Shown here piece after piece: positions 1 to 11,329 of a stretch of DNA of 64,000 nucleotides. The translations under genes and the position numbers were made by a program. A model generated the notes under the pieces. That model made no database searches, was not told the DNA's origin, and saw only the letters and a program-made list of their open reading frames with translations. Source of the DNA: Lactuca virosa (lineage: Eukaryota; Streptophyta; Magnoliopsida; Asterales; Asteraceae); contig CAKMRJ010003334.1 in NCBI GenBank assembly GCA_928212115.1, positions 103,528,548-103,592,547 on the forward strand, in the 5' to 3' direction. Each line of letters starts with the position of its first letter. Position 1 is the first letter of the stretch.

Positions 1-194
1 ATTGCGGGGTGACTGCATTGCACACACCATGATGTTTTAGCATGGGATGTTTACTATGATATATTTGACAGATGTTTTCATATGGATTGTTTTGGGATAC
101 TATGACCTATGTTTTAATGATATGAATTTGATAACTATGGTTTTATTTAATAGTTAAAAATGAAAATTTTGGACCGTATTTTATGGGTGTTTCA
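1..194 (+). repeat. 3' end of the 5' LTR of gypsy element 1 (truncated by window edge)
   Basis: The sequence ending ...GTTTCA at 194 lies directly upstream of a primer binding site. It contains a GCATTGCACACA stretch near position 16 that recurs near 16143 in the 3' LTR of the same element, and both copies then run through similar AT-rich sequence to the LTR end. The remainder of this LTR lies outside the window. Confidence 0.8.
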
Positions 195-197
195 AGT

Positions 198-209
198 TGG
201 TATCAGAGC
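198..209 (+). other. Primer binding site of gypsy element 1 (initiator Met-tRNA)
   Basis: TGGTATCAGAGC, the classic plant retrotransposon site complementary to the 3' end of initiator tRNA-Met, starts three bases after the LTR end. The same motif follows the LTRs ending at 1125 and 41538. Confidence 0.9.
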
Positions 210-1991
210 CTTGGTTTGAGGGATTCAGGCATACTTTCGGGTGTGTCTGAACTCAAACTGAGGACTTGGTATGAAAATTTTCAAAAGAAAATCATTTTAT
301 CAAAAGGATTTCAAAAAGAGAAAAGGGTGTGGTGCATGCAGTCATCCGAGCTCAAGTAAGTTCTCCCAAATTACCCATACATGTTTGTTATGATATGATT
401 TGATTATGAGAACTACATGCTAGATTAGGGATAAGGATCTAGGAAGATGCCTTATGTGCCTGCTATATATGCTTATTGAGTTACATGCTAGAACTGATTA
501 GTCAGTAATACGATGGCCTGAATAGGATATGATTGGTATGGTTACTCAATGCCCGAATGCTGCTTGCTTTGTGCTTTTAGGAGTTCTAGTTATCTTTAGC
601 TAACTAGTAAGCGAATACGTTAAGTTACATATTGCGAGGAATAAATAATTTCAGAAGGTTAGGTCTAGACCTATTGCACAGCTCTTGTTTGAGTCCAACC
701 GTTGTAGGGTAGGATCTTTCATTCGAAGAATTATTTGGTCTGTTGGTGCATGGAAATGCTCTACAAATAATGAGTGATAGTTAGGTTGTATTTTCCATTT
801 ATTGTATTTTTGGTGTAAATACTCTCCCTCCTATATAAAGGGAGAGTTGGTCATCTCTTAAAAAGCTAGCTCACTTTTTCTTAGATTAGAGATTACTTTT
901 CTCACAATGTAATCTAGAGAGAGAGAGAAGTGGTGGGTTCTCCCACCCAGGGAGAGTTTCTCTCCCACCATGTTCTTCATGCATTAATATTATTATTCTC
1001 TCTTGTTCTTACTCTTCTTCAACGAACTCATAATATGTTCTTCGTGTTCATACTTACAAAAACACGATTAATCTCGAGATATCTTACTTCCGCATTCACC
1101 GTTCGTATAAAAATGGGTCTCTACAATTGGTATCAGAGTCGTACCTTGAAGATCTCATGATTAGTTCAAGGGAACGACTCCCGTTCGGTGATTATCTTGT
1201 GATTTTTCCGTGTTTCTACAAGAAAAATTTTCGGGTTTCAAACCGAATTTTTTTTTATGAAGTTCGTTCTTAGTTCTATTTTCTGGGTGATTCCTACTTA
1301 ATAAAATAAATTGTTGTTGCTGCTGCTTGTTCTATTTGTTGCTGGAAAAAGATGTTCTTAAAAAGATTATTATTTTTGCTGTTGAAGAAATGAAGAAAAA
1401 TGGGAGAAGAAATTAATTTTGTGGTCTCCAAAAAGTTGAAGATGTACTCCAGGCATTTTATTTATGCCTTGGAAATGAGACACAAAAATTATGGGCTTAT
1501 TATTCTTGAATAAAGTGGAGAAAAGCATTTTTTTGGAGATTTTATCTTCCAGCAACTCTTATCATTATGAGGTATGAAGCTCTTGATTCTCATATTTTAG
1601 TTGTTGTAGATCTTCAATTTGAATTGTTTGGACGTAATGTATTGTTTGCAAAAAGCATATTGTCCTTGTTACTCTTTTGGGTAAAGAGTACTCCACTATT
1701 TACTCCCTCAAAAAGACAAAAACCATGTGACATTATCCTTTCCCATCACATTTTGTCCCCTCAAAACCCACCTGCACACTCTTCTTTTTGCCTTTCCAAG
1801 ACCCACCTTTGGCTTAGAATGCTTTATAAAAAAGATTCCCTCAGTAAAATATGAATAAATGGCCTTTGCGGTACCATTTTTCATGAAAAAATAGCATTTT
1901 TCGTCACCTGTTCAGGGCGTTTAAGAGTGACTGGGCGTTTATCCAGTCAGGGGCGCGCACACTGTCCTTTAAGGACTTCAGGGGATGTGGT
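210..1991 (+). other. Untranslated leader of gypsy element 1, interrupted by a copia fragment
   Basis: Non-coding leader between the primer site and gag. The stretch at about 541-735 is shared with the leader of the gypsy element at 41539-42140 and with a second partial copy at 42380-42560. The copia fragment 741-~1856 interrupts it. Gag-like reading resumes by about 1905, upstream of the first long open frame, and is blocked by stops further up. Confidence 0.6.
741..1856 (+). mobile_element. Ty1/copia LTR with primer site and partial leader, nested in element 1
   Basis: An LTR of 385 bp runs from TGTTGG at 741 to CTACA at 1125 and is followed by TTGGTATCAGAGTC, a Met-tRNA primer site (TGGTATCAGAG at 1128-1138). 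A promoter-like CCTATATAAAGG lies at 831-842 and a poly-GA tract near 914-928. Downstream is roughly 700 bp of non-coding leader-like DNA; no gag or pol follows and no second LTR is seen, so most of this element has been lost. The right boundary is approximate, set where gypsy sequence resumes. Confidence 0.7.
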
Positions 1992-2924
1992 GTGCCAGAC
2001 TTTTACGGGGTGAAGGACCCCATTGTTACCAGGAGATGGATTGCAGACATGGAGTCTGATCAGTTGACTAGCTTTTGCCCTGAGGGGTCGAAGGTTCGGT
2101 ATGATGCTGGATGTTTGAGGGACAGGGCTAGAAATTGGTGGGAGTCAGTTGGTGATTCTTTGGGAGCCTCAGCCATTGAGGCTATGACCTGGTCGGACTT
2201 TGTGACCAGGTTTAGGGCTGAGTTTGTGTCGGCTGTGGAGCTTCAGCAGCTGCCCAGGGATTTTCTTGACATGAGACAGACTACTGAGACGGTGGCGGAG
2301 ATTACCGCCAAGTTTCGGGAGAGGGCCTTATTGGTGCCTCAGTATGCAGGAGAAGAGGAGATGCGGAAGACCCGCTATCATGATATGTTGAGAGCTGATA
2401 TCCGGGAGCATGTCAGCTACTCAACATGCCCGACCCTAGATTCCATGATTTCTAGGGAGAGGGAGAGGGAGATTGATTTGGAGCACCTCAGGAAAAGGAA
2501 GGCAGAGACGGAGCAGGTTACTGGGGTTTCGGGGAAGAAACCCAAGGGTTTCGACTCTAAGTCGAAGGGTCATCATGGCCGGAGCTGCTGCGGGAAGTGC
2601 GGCAACCACATGAGGGGGTTTGTAGACTAGGGTCATCGGGCTGCTACAAGTGCGGCAAGATGGGGCACTTCAGCAAGGATTGTACAGCCCCTACCCCCAT
2701 TATTCTGACATCGGAGTTGTTGTGTTTTCACTACAACCAGCAAGGCCATAAAAAGGCCAACTGCCCGAGATTGACAGCAGCAGCAGCGCCAGTGGTGGCG
2801 CCAGCTCCAGTAACCCTGCGGATCACTGATGGTCGGCAGGGCAAGTCAGAGGCTCCAGTGGTGAGGAGTCGAGCCTTCCAGTTGACTACTGAGGAGGCAC
2901 GCGCCGCACTCGATATGGTGGCGG
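1992..2924 (+). pseudogene. gag: Gag of gypsy element 1 (frameshifted)
   Basis: Capsid-type Gag with the retrotransposon gag core (MTWSDFVTRFRAEF near residues 62-75, then LPRDFLDMRQ). A Lys/Arg-rich linker leads to CCHC zinc knuckles. A frameshift near 2597-2630 breaks the first knuckle; the second frame carries an intact knuckle C-x2-C-x4-H-x4-C (CYKCGKMGHFSKDC) and another whose second Cys has become Tyr (CFHYNQQGHKKANC). The open frame begins at a GTG codon at 1992, but Gag-like residues continue upstream, so the true N-terminus lies before this point. The Gag product would package element RNA into virus-like particles. Confidence 0.85.
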
Positions 2925-2987
2925 GTATGATTTCTTCTCCCTAGCTTTTATTATATGTTGTTTATGATATTTATGTGTTTTGTTTAG
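2925..2987 (+). other. Intron-like 63-nt GT-AG segment between gag and protease
   Basis: The gag frame runs up to GCG-G at 2924. A T-rich segment beginning GTATGA and ending TTTGTTTAG follows, and the protease frame resumes with the glycine completed (Ala-Gly-Ser-Phe-His-Val-Asn-Gly). The segment is 63 nt, a multiple of three, and contains an in-frame TAG at 2942. Removing it would join gag to protease without a frame change. Splicing is inferred from the sequence only; a simple insertion is the alternative. The other gypsy element in this window (17420-26571) reads from gag to protease with no such segment. Confidence 0.5.
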
Positions 2988-3430
2988 GGTCGTTCCATGT
3001 GAACGGTATTCCAGTTCAGGTGTTGTTTGATTCGGGTGCTACCTGATCATTTGTCTCTCTTGCACTTAGCAAGAGGTTCCCTGAGTCTTCGGGCATGTTG
3101 GATTGCCCTCTAGAGGTCGAGATTGCTGATAATCGATCAGTTCGAGCATCGGAGGTTTGCAGAGATTGTGTTTTGAGGCTGTTCGAGGAGCGCTACCTGG
3201 TAGACTTGGTTCCCATACCATTACGTGGGAACAAGGTCATCATCGGTATGGACTGGTTGAGCCCTAATGGGGTTGTGATTGACTACGCACAACAGTTGGT
3301 ACGCGTCAGGACCCCAAGTGGGGGAGAGCTGGTGATTCAGGGCGAGAGGCCACAGCGTGGACCAACTTTATGCTCAACAGCGAGGGCTAGGAACTACCTT
3401 CAGTAGGGTTCCGCCGGATATGTCGCCTAC
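2988..3430 (+). pseudogene. Aspartic protease of gypsy element 1
   Basis: Retroviral-type aspartic protease with the catalytic triplet Asp-Ser-Gly (LFDSGAT at about 3023-3043). A TGA at 3044-3046 directly follows the active-site Ala-Thr where relatives usually have Arg. The flap and C-terminal signature IIGMDWLSPNGVVIDY is intact around 3240-3285. A second in-frame stop (TAG at 3404) follows. It would process Gag-Pol; here it cannot be made as an intact protein. Confidence 0.8.
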
Positions 3431-3433
3431 GTC

Positions 3434-4588
3434 ATGGACACCCGGGATGCGGGCAAGGCGACTGTGAGCGAGGTGCCAGTAATGCGAGAGTACCCGGATG
3501 TGTTTCCAGAGGAGTTGACTGGGATACCTCTGGAGAGGCAGGTGGAGTTTAGGATCAACCTGGTCCCCGGTGCGGCCCCGATAGCCAAGGCACCATATCG
3601 GTTGGCTCCTCCTGAGATGCAGGAGTTGTCTACACAGCTGCAGGAGCTGTTAGATAAGCGATTTATCAGACCGAGCAGTTCCCCTTGGGGAGCCCCGATT
3701 CTGTTCGTGAAGAAGAAGGACGGGTCGCATCGGATGTGTATAGATTACCGAGAGCTGAACAAGGTAACGGTGAAGAACCGTTACCCACTCCCAAGGATTG
3801 ATGATCTCTTTGACCAGCTACAGGGGGCATCTTGATTTTCCAAGATAGATTTACGTTCAGGCTACCATCAGATGAGGGTCGGAGATGAGGATGTGCAGAA
3901 GACTGCGTTCCGGACTCACTATGGCCACTACGAGTTCGTGGTGATGCTCTTCAGGCTCACCAATGCTCCTGCCGCGTTCATGGACCTCATGAACCGCGTA
4001 TGCAGACCGATGCTGGATCGGTTTGTAATAGTTTTCATCGATGACATCTTGGTTTACTCCAAGACGCAGGAGCAGCATGAGGAGCACTTGCGGGAGGTGT
4101 TGGATACCCTGAGGAGGGAGAGCTTGTATGACAAGTTCTCCAAGTGCGAGTTCTGATTACGCGAGGTGCAGTTTCTGGGGCACCTTGTCAACCAGAACGG
4201 GATTTTGGTCGATCTGGCCAAAGTAGAGGCCGTGATGAGATGGGAGGTTCCGAAGTCTCCATCTGAGATTCGGAGTTTCCTGGGATTGGCGGGCTATTAC
4301 TGGAGATTCATTTAGGATTTCTCCAAGATAGTCGTACCCTTGACCCGACTGGCGAAGAAAGCCGTTGTATTCCACTCGGGGCTTGAGCAACAGGCAGCGT
4401 TTGAGACATTGAGGCAGATACTATGTGAGGCACTGATCCTCGCCCTACCAGAGGGCGTGGAGGATTTCGTAGTATACTACGATGCGTCGATTTCTGGTTT
4501 GGGCGCAATACTGATGCAGAGAGGGCATGTTATCGCCTAGGCCTCGAGGCAGCAAAAGCCAAACAAGGCGAACTACCCGACGCATGAT
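3434..4588 (+). pseudogene. Reverse transcriptase of gypsy element 1
   Basis: RT with recognisable blocks: FVKKKDGSHRMCIDYRELNK, then KNRYPLPRIDDL, and the catalytic FIDDILVYS near 4036, where both Asp residues of the palm are intact. Stops interrupt it at 3833 (TGA where Trp is expected), 4154 (TGA for Trp), 4313 (TAG for Gln) and 4538 (TAG). The reading frame itself is preserved from protease to integrase, so damage is by point nonsense mutation rather than indels. Confidence 0.9.
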
Positions 4589-5053
4589 TTGGAGTTGGGG
4601 GCGATTGTCTTTGCCCTCAAGATTTGGCGACATTACCTTTATGGGGTCTATTGTACCATTTACACCGATCACAAGAGTCTGAGGTACCTCATGGATCAGC
4701 CGAATCTGAACATGAGGCAGCGTCGGTGGCTAGATGTGGTGAAGGATTACGACTGTGATATCCTCTACCACCCGGGGAAAGCCAATGTTGTGGCCGATAC
4801 TCTTAGCCGCAAGGCAGCCCCGATCAGAGACATTTGCTTATGAATGACAGTAGTGACTCCACTATTAGAGCAGATCCGAGAGGCCCAACAGGAGGCTATG
4901 AAGGAGGAACTTCGGAAGAGCGAGCGTATTGTGGGTCAGGTTTCCTCCTTCGACTATGATAGTCGTGGGTTGTTGACACTACACCGTAGGTTGTGGGTTC
5001 CATATCATGGAGGGGTGCGCCAGGTTCTGATGGAAGAGGCGCACAAATCCTGA
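4589..5053 (+). pseudogene. RNase H and connection region of gypsy element 1
   Basis: RNase H with LELGAIVFALKIWRHYLYG and the YTDHKSLRYL motif, followed by NMRQRRWLD and the conserved LSRKA end of the domain. The preceding YYDAS motif near 4477 supplies the first catalytic Asp. Stops at 4841 (TGA) and 5051 (TGA) fall in the spacer leading to integrase. It degrades the RNA strand of the RNA-DNA hybrid during reverse transcription. Confidence 0.85.
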
Positions 5054-6318
5054 TTTTCCATTCATCCCGGGGCGACGAAGATGTACAGAGATCTTCTTCC
5101 TGATTACTGGTGGCCCTGTATGAAGCGAGATGTAGCCTGGTACGTCAAGAGATGCCTAACCTGCAGGAAGGTCAAGGCCGACCAACAGAGGCCTCACAGC
5201 AAGATGCGGCCATTGGATATCCCTATGTGGAAATGGGAAGAGATTACTATGGATTTCATCACAAAGCTTCCCAGGACCGCACGGGGAGTGGATTCGATTT
5301 GGGTCATTGTGGATCGGTTGACCAAGAGTGCCCATTTCATACCGATCCAGGAGAGCATCTCGGCTGAGAAGCTGGCCGATATTTACATCCGAGAGGTAGT
5401 AGCTCGACATGGAGTGTCAGTTTCCATGATTTCTGACCGAGACGTGCGATTCACTTCCAGATTCTGGAAGAAGTTTCATGACGACTTGGGTACTCGTCTG
5501 CACTTCAGCACCGCTTTTCACCCGCAGATGGATGATCAGAGCGAGCGGACCATCCAGACCTTGGAGGATATGCTACGGGCGTGTGTCTTGGATTTCGGTG
5601 GTAGCTGGGATACCTATTTTTCATTGGCTGAGTTCTCCTACAACAACACCTACCACGTGGGTATTGATCGTCCTCCCTTCGAGATGTTGTACGGGAGGAA
5701 GTGCAGGACCCCGATATGCTGGGTGAGGTTGGGTAGAGGGTCATGGGGAGTACCGAAGTGGTACTCAACACAACAGAGAGGATCCAGCAGGTCCGGAGCA
5801 GGATTCAAACTGTTCAGAGTCGGTAGAAAAGTTATGCCGACAAGCGCCGTTCAGACCTGGAATTCCAGGTCGGGGATATGGTTCTCCTGAAGGTGTCACC
5901 TTGGAAAGGTGTCATCCGGTTCAGGAAGCGGGGCAAGTTAGGCCCCAAGTACATTGGTTCATTCAGGGTTACTGCCCGGGTGGGCAAGGTGGCATATAGG
6001 TTGGATCTGCCAGCCGAGCTCAGTCAGATTCATAGTACCTTTCACGTCTCCCAGCTGCGGAAGTGCCTGGTAGTCGACTCTATAGTAGTGCCTCTCGAGG
6101 ATATCCAGGTGGATGACAGCCTGAACTACATCGAGCGACCGATTGCCATTATAAATAGAAAGACAAAGGCATTGAGGAACAAGGAAGTAGAGCTGGTGAA
6201 AGTGCAGTGGCAGCACCGCAAAGGTTCAAAATGGACATGGGAGCCAGAAGATGAGATGAGGGAGCATTACCCCGAGTTATTCCCGACCACAGTAGCAGAC
6301 TTCGAGGACGAAGTCTAA
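5054..6318 (+). pseudogene. Integrase and chromodomain-like tail of gypsy element 1
   Basis: N-terminal HHCC zinc region (FSIHPGATKMY then CLTCRKVK), core with catalytic Asp in MDFITKLP, Asp in ISDRDVRF and Glu in QSERTIQTLEDM, all intact. A frameshift near 5722 follows (after CRTPICW). The C-terminal part resumes at 5878 with LLKVSPWKGVIRF and ends in a chromodomain-like segment (VKVQWQHRKGSKWTWEPEDEM) about 60 residues before the stop at 6318. Such tails in chromoviruses are known to steer integration to marked chromatin; that function is inferred. Confidence 0.88.
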
Positions 6319-6320
6319 TT

Positions 6321-6335
6321 CAAGTGGGGAAGATT
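6321..6335 (+). other. Polypurine tract of gypsy element 1
   Basis: CAAGTGGGGAAGATT directly before the 3' LTR start TGTAAC at 6336, 3 bp after the pol stop. This is the expected plus-strand primer for reverse transcription. Confidence 0.75.
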
Positions 6336-8047
6336 TGTAACATCCGGGATTTATAAGGTACTAATCTTTTATTTGTATAAGGTTATTAGTTTTATAAGGT
6401 TGGGCTTGGAACTTTGGGCCCTTGTGATTGGGCTGAGGAAGCACGTACGCGGAGCGTACCTTGCCATGTACGCTCAACGTACTCAAGGAACTGGAACGCG
6501 GAGGCCATGCTGGTACGCCCAACGTACATATGCATGTTCTAAAACCCTAAAATTTAGTGTTTGGTCCCTATTTAAAGGACCTTATGTCTTTGGACCAGCC
6601 TCCTTATCACCATTAAGCAACCACATCAAAAACCCTAACCCGCTCTTGTGTATTTTTGCCATTTGAGAGCTTCCTTGTGTGATTTTGGTGTTCTTAGAAG
6701 AAAAGGAGGTTGAGGAAGAGGCAAGGATTCAAGAGGAGCTTGTAGATCCAGGAGATTGGCATTATTTCTGACTCTTTTGAGGTATCAAGTTCCAAACTTG
6801 ACCATTTCATGTTTAGATTTGTTTATAGGAGTGTTTAATGTCACCTTTGGACTCCATTGCTGAGGCTTCTTGCATCTTGATTATTTCAGACCATAAGAGC
6901 TGTCCTTTTGGGCTCTTAGAGGCACTAAGATTCATAAAAATCGGACCTTGATGGTTAAGCCACAACCATGCAAGTGTTTGATGGTCATATAGCTTGTTAA
7001 AAGGTTTGATGGTCATATAGCTTGTTAAAAGGACCAAAATCATGTTTTGACCCCAACCATGCATGCAAGCACATAAAGTTTGTGACTTTATGGTTTAGGA
7101 GGTCTTAAAAGACCTGGATCTACATTTTGGACATGAAGACTTAATGGATTAAGTCACAAGTGAAGTGCCAAGAAAGTTGGCCAGTACGTTGCGCGTACTG
7201 GGTCAACTTCCTGTTTGCGGTCAAGGTCAACGTACGATGGGCGTACGTGCCAGGTACGCCGCGCGCACGCATGCAGAGTGGAAACCATGGGCTTTTTGGG
7301 CCTTAGAGGGTTGGGCCTGGACTATTGGGCCTCGTGGCCCACTATGGAGTATAGTTCTAGGCCTGGGAATTTGGAATTAGAAGTATTGGGCCTTTTGGGC
7401 CATATTGGGCCACTCGGTATTATTCATTTTAGGCTAAAGATTTATTGGACTTGTGAAAAGGCCCATTTGAAGAGTTGGGCCCAATTTAGAAACTTGGGCC
7501 ATTAGTGGGCCTTAGGAGCCTCTGATGGGCCATGGGTGCGTTGGGTATAATAAGTTAGAATTGGGCCTTAGGAACGGTTCAAGTTAGGCCAAGGGGGTAA
7601 AATGGTCATTTTACCCTAGGGAGTGTTATAGATTCTGATTGAGTGTTATTATGATTATGATAGCCGGGAGTCATCGGAGCAGCCGTTAGAGATTACCTTC
7701 CGGGAAATTCGACACTCAGCTTTACGAGGTGAGTTACCTTCCAGCAGAAGTGGGTCTACGGCCACAATGCCGGCCCACTAGTAGGGATTGTTTGTCGAGT
7801 AGTTGTCTTTGTGATAATTACTTGGGTTTGCCACTATCTGATGTGTGTTTTACATGCTAGTATGATATGATGTTATGTGATAGTGGTAGTAAGGGGAATA
7901 GTCCCCGGTTATCGGTCGATAGGGCCAAAGGGGGTAGTTTAGTACCCAGCTGTGCTAGACAGTAAGATTATGTTATGTTATTATGCGGTAGTAGTAGGGG
8001 TGAAATAGTCCCCGTAACCGTTTGAGATAAACCGGAGGGGTAGGTCG

Positions 8048-8895
8048 TGTTGGATTAGGTGTCTAAGCCCATAACTATAATTGGTATATACTTTAATTGA
8101 TAGCAGCACAGTTCTTTTGGGTTGCCCTCAAACAAGCAAATGGACAAGGAAATTATGAAAGGAGAGATATTGATTTATTATAAGATTAATAAATTAATAT
8201 AAATGATTTATTAATATGTTAAAAGGTTAATATATTAATTAGAAATCATAATGTTTAATTAATAGTTAGCCAAAAATTAATTAAAATTGATTTTGGGGTT
8301 AATTATATTAATTATAAAGTGTAGGGACTAGTTTGCAATTATCAAATAGTTGAGTGGAAGGTTCCAGAACCTCCTTGGAAGGGGGTGGACGAAATCTATA
8401 GGGAAAACCCTAATGATTTCGTCCAAGGGGCTTGGATAAGGCCATTGGATAAGCTTAGGCCCTAAGCAAAGGAACATTAGGGTTTTTCCTTAAATCCTAG
8501 ATACCTCAGCTATATAAGGAGCCTCCTGGCTCCCAAAATTGGCACTCCTTCTCTTGAAGAAACCCTAGGCCGAAATTGCATACCCTAACCTCTCTCCTCA
8601 CAAGTTTCCTTCTTGCTAGCTCTTGGGTGTGATTCCATTAGAGGCATTACAATTGTGGTGCTAGGCTTCCAAGAAGATCAAGATCAAAGGATTACCAATT
8701 GTTTGCTATAACAATTGAAAGGTATGTAACTCTAAAAACCTAGTTGGTTAATTTCAAAAAAAGCCTCTCTCCTTAAGGTTCTTGTTTTGCAATTCAAAGT
8801 TATATGTTCAATAGTTAAAACATAGATCCAAAGTAGGTTGCGTGTGAACTTAGGAATTGTTTTTCTAGTTTATTTGTTTTACCTAAAACCCATTA
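8048..8895 (+). repeat. 5' LTR of copia element 3
   Basis: Starts TGTTGGATTAGG and ends ACCCATTA, where the 3' LTR keeps the canonical ACCCATCA. A TATA-like CTATATAAGGAGCC lies at 8510-8523. Followed at 8897 by TGGTACCAGAGA, a one-base-variant Met-tRNA primer site. Confidence 0.92.
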
Positions 8896-10200
8896 GTGGT
8901 ACCAGAGAATGGTTTTGTTTTAAATTGAATAAATATAATAGTTGAATTGCAAATTAGGGTTTATAGCTACTAAACCCTAAATGGCCATGGTTTCGTTTTT
9001 AGGGTTTTTGGTTCAAAGGGTTTTTCGAAAAACCCTAGCCTCCATAAACCCTAATCGAAAATTAGGGTTAGGGTTTTGAAAAACCCTAGCCTCTTCCCTT
9101 GAATTTAGAAAATATGCTTAGCATTTTAGTGTTTCTTGTTTTGGATAATTGTTACTTGATTGGATTAATTGGATAATTATCCTTTACCCTAAATTTTCGA
9201 AATCTAGAGGGATAAGGATTAGGATTAAATTAATTGTTTAATTTGATTAGATAATCCTTACAAGATTTAATAAATTAATTAATAGATAATTATTAAATCT
9301 AGTTTTTTGGTTTATTTTAAATTTAAAAATTAATGGTTTAATTTTTCGAAAATTTTATATAAACCCTAAAGTTTTAAAAAGTTTAAAACACACCTTATAT
9401 ATATTATAATTAAAAGTTAAATATTATATATGTTTAAGAATTGGTCAGTCAAGTCGCTGGTATGCCTCATTCATGAAGCTACTCTATAAGGGGGGTATAA
9501 TGAAAATTCCTATAAAATGGTAGTTGAATGGGTGTCCACTCTCACCCACCGCTTCCTTGATTAGTGGAGGGTCGTTAGCATAACGGATTTGATAGGACAA
9601 CTAAATCTCATTAAAAGTATAATGTTATTAATGAAGTACTAGAACATTATTTTACAAAAATCTCAACTCTAGTTACTTTAGGAAAAATGTGAAAAGTATG
9701 CTAACCCATGAAATTGCACATTATGCTTTATTGGTCGTTAGTGGAGCGTGTGTGGTTAACCAACACACTAATAGGCACTACTAAAGAGTAGTAATGGGTA
9801 TCTCGTAATTATCATTTTGATGGAGCGTGTGTGGTTTACCAGCACATCAATAGATAAGGATAAAGACAATGAGGTTATCAAGCACATTTGCATGGTTATT
9901 CACATCTTGTTTGCGATCCTCGGTCTCCAAGTCACAAATAGAAGAGCATAATCCGAGATTAAAACATGTCATTGAATAGTTTCAATGTATCTCAAAAGAA
10001 TTAGGAATTTCACTTCATATCGTCCTATGGTGGAATTGGTGAATCGTCATTCACCTACCTTTATGAAATCTACACTTGGATCTCGGCATCCCATTTCTAA
10101 GTTGTGAATCATCATAGTTGGATCCTAAGCTTAATATTGTATCTTTGGGTTATTATATTGAGGTATCTTGAAATCTAACTAAAACTATCTTTCTTTTCAG
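8896..10200 (+). other. Leader of copia element 3
   Basis: A 1.3 kb untranslated leader from the primer site to the gag ATG. It is AT-rich with several AAACCCTA runs (8960-9090) and no long open frame. Two related blocks near 9730 and 9830 each read GGAGCGTGTGTGGTT, an internal short duplication. Confidence 0.65.
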
Positions 10201-11100
10201 ATGTCTACTCCAGGAAACACTTCTCCTTCATCATCCTCTAACCACAACTTCTATTTGCTCAACATTTGCTCCAAAGTCGTTATGGATGGCTCAAACTATA
10301 ATGATTGGATGCGCAACATCAAAATGGCGCTTCGTTTTGAGGACAAAGAGTATGTCCTTGAAAAGGAGCTCAAAGAAATTGATGAATCCAAAGCCACTCC
10401 TGAAGAATACGCTTCCTACAAGAAGCACTATGATGATGCCACCAAAGTGGCATGCATCATGGTCGCAACCATGTCCCCAGAACTGCAGAGGTACTATGAG
10501 GACTACTGGCCTTTTGAGATGAACAAGGACCGTATGGAAAAGTACCATAAGCGAGCTCATCAAGAAAAGTTCGAGGTAATCAAATCACTCATGGCTTGCA
10601 GGATGAAGGATGGAGAGTCGGTTGTTAGTCATGTGCAAAGAATGCAACGCTACATAGAGCGTTTGGTCAAGCTCAACATACACTTTGATGAGGAATTGGC
10701 CATTGATATGGTCTTGAACTCATTACCCGATTGTTATGGTCAGTTCATCCTAACTTACCATTTGAACAACACCAAGGAGACATTAGCCCAATTGCACAAC
10801 TTGTTGCAGACAGCAGAGGCAGGAATGAAGGGTAAAAGTATAGCCTCCAATCCTTCTAGTGCCCCTGTCTTGGCTATTGGACAGGGAAAGGGGAAAAAGA
10901 GGAAAGGTCCTCCTAAGCAAAACTGGAAAGGCAAGGCCCCAAGATGGGTCATCTAGTAATGGCCCAAAGGCCAAGCCCAATGTTGTCATTCCCCATGTTT
11001 CCGACCTAAAAGATGCCAATTGATTTTACTGCAATGATAAAGGGCACTGGAAACGAAGCTGCCCAAAATATCTGCAAGATATCAAAGATGGCAAAGTGAA
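10201..11100 (+). pseudogene. gag: Copia-type Gag of element 3
   Basis: ATG at 10201 opens a 251-residue Gag of the UBN2/copia type: SNYNDWMRNIKMALRF near residues 32-47, then ESVVSHVQRMQRYIERL and LPDCYGQFILTY. A frameshift near 10930-10945 ends the frame at 10956. In the shifted frame the zinc knuckle reads stop-Phe-Tyr-Cys with NDKGHWKRSC: its first cysteine codon has become TGA at 11021-11023, removing one zinc ligand. Confidence 0.88.
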
Positions 11101-11329
11101 GCCATCTTCAGCAGGTATTTACACTATTTCTTCTAATAACTCATTATCTTCTCGTTTGTGGGTCCTTGATACAGGATATGGTTTTCACATCTGTTCTGAT
11201 TTGCAGTGGCTAAAAGAAAGTGAGGAGGTGGAGCAAGGGAGGATAAACTTGATCATGGGAAACAGAAAGTCTTCACCAGTGACCAAGATCGGAGTTTATC
11301 AACTTTGCTTAATAATGATGTTAGATTAG
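11101..11329 (+). pseudogene. Copia protease fragment of element 3
   Basis: Protease signature WVLDTGYGFHICSD with catalytic Asp-Thr-Gly, and the downstream INLIMGNRKSSPV block. A frameshift near 11305 separates it from the integrase frame. Confidence 0.8.
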
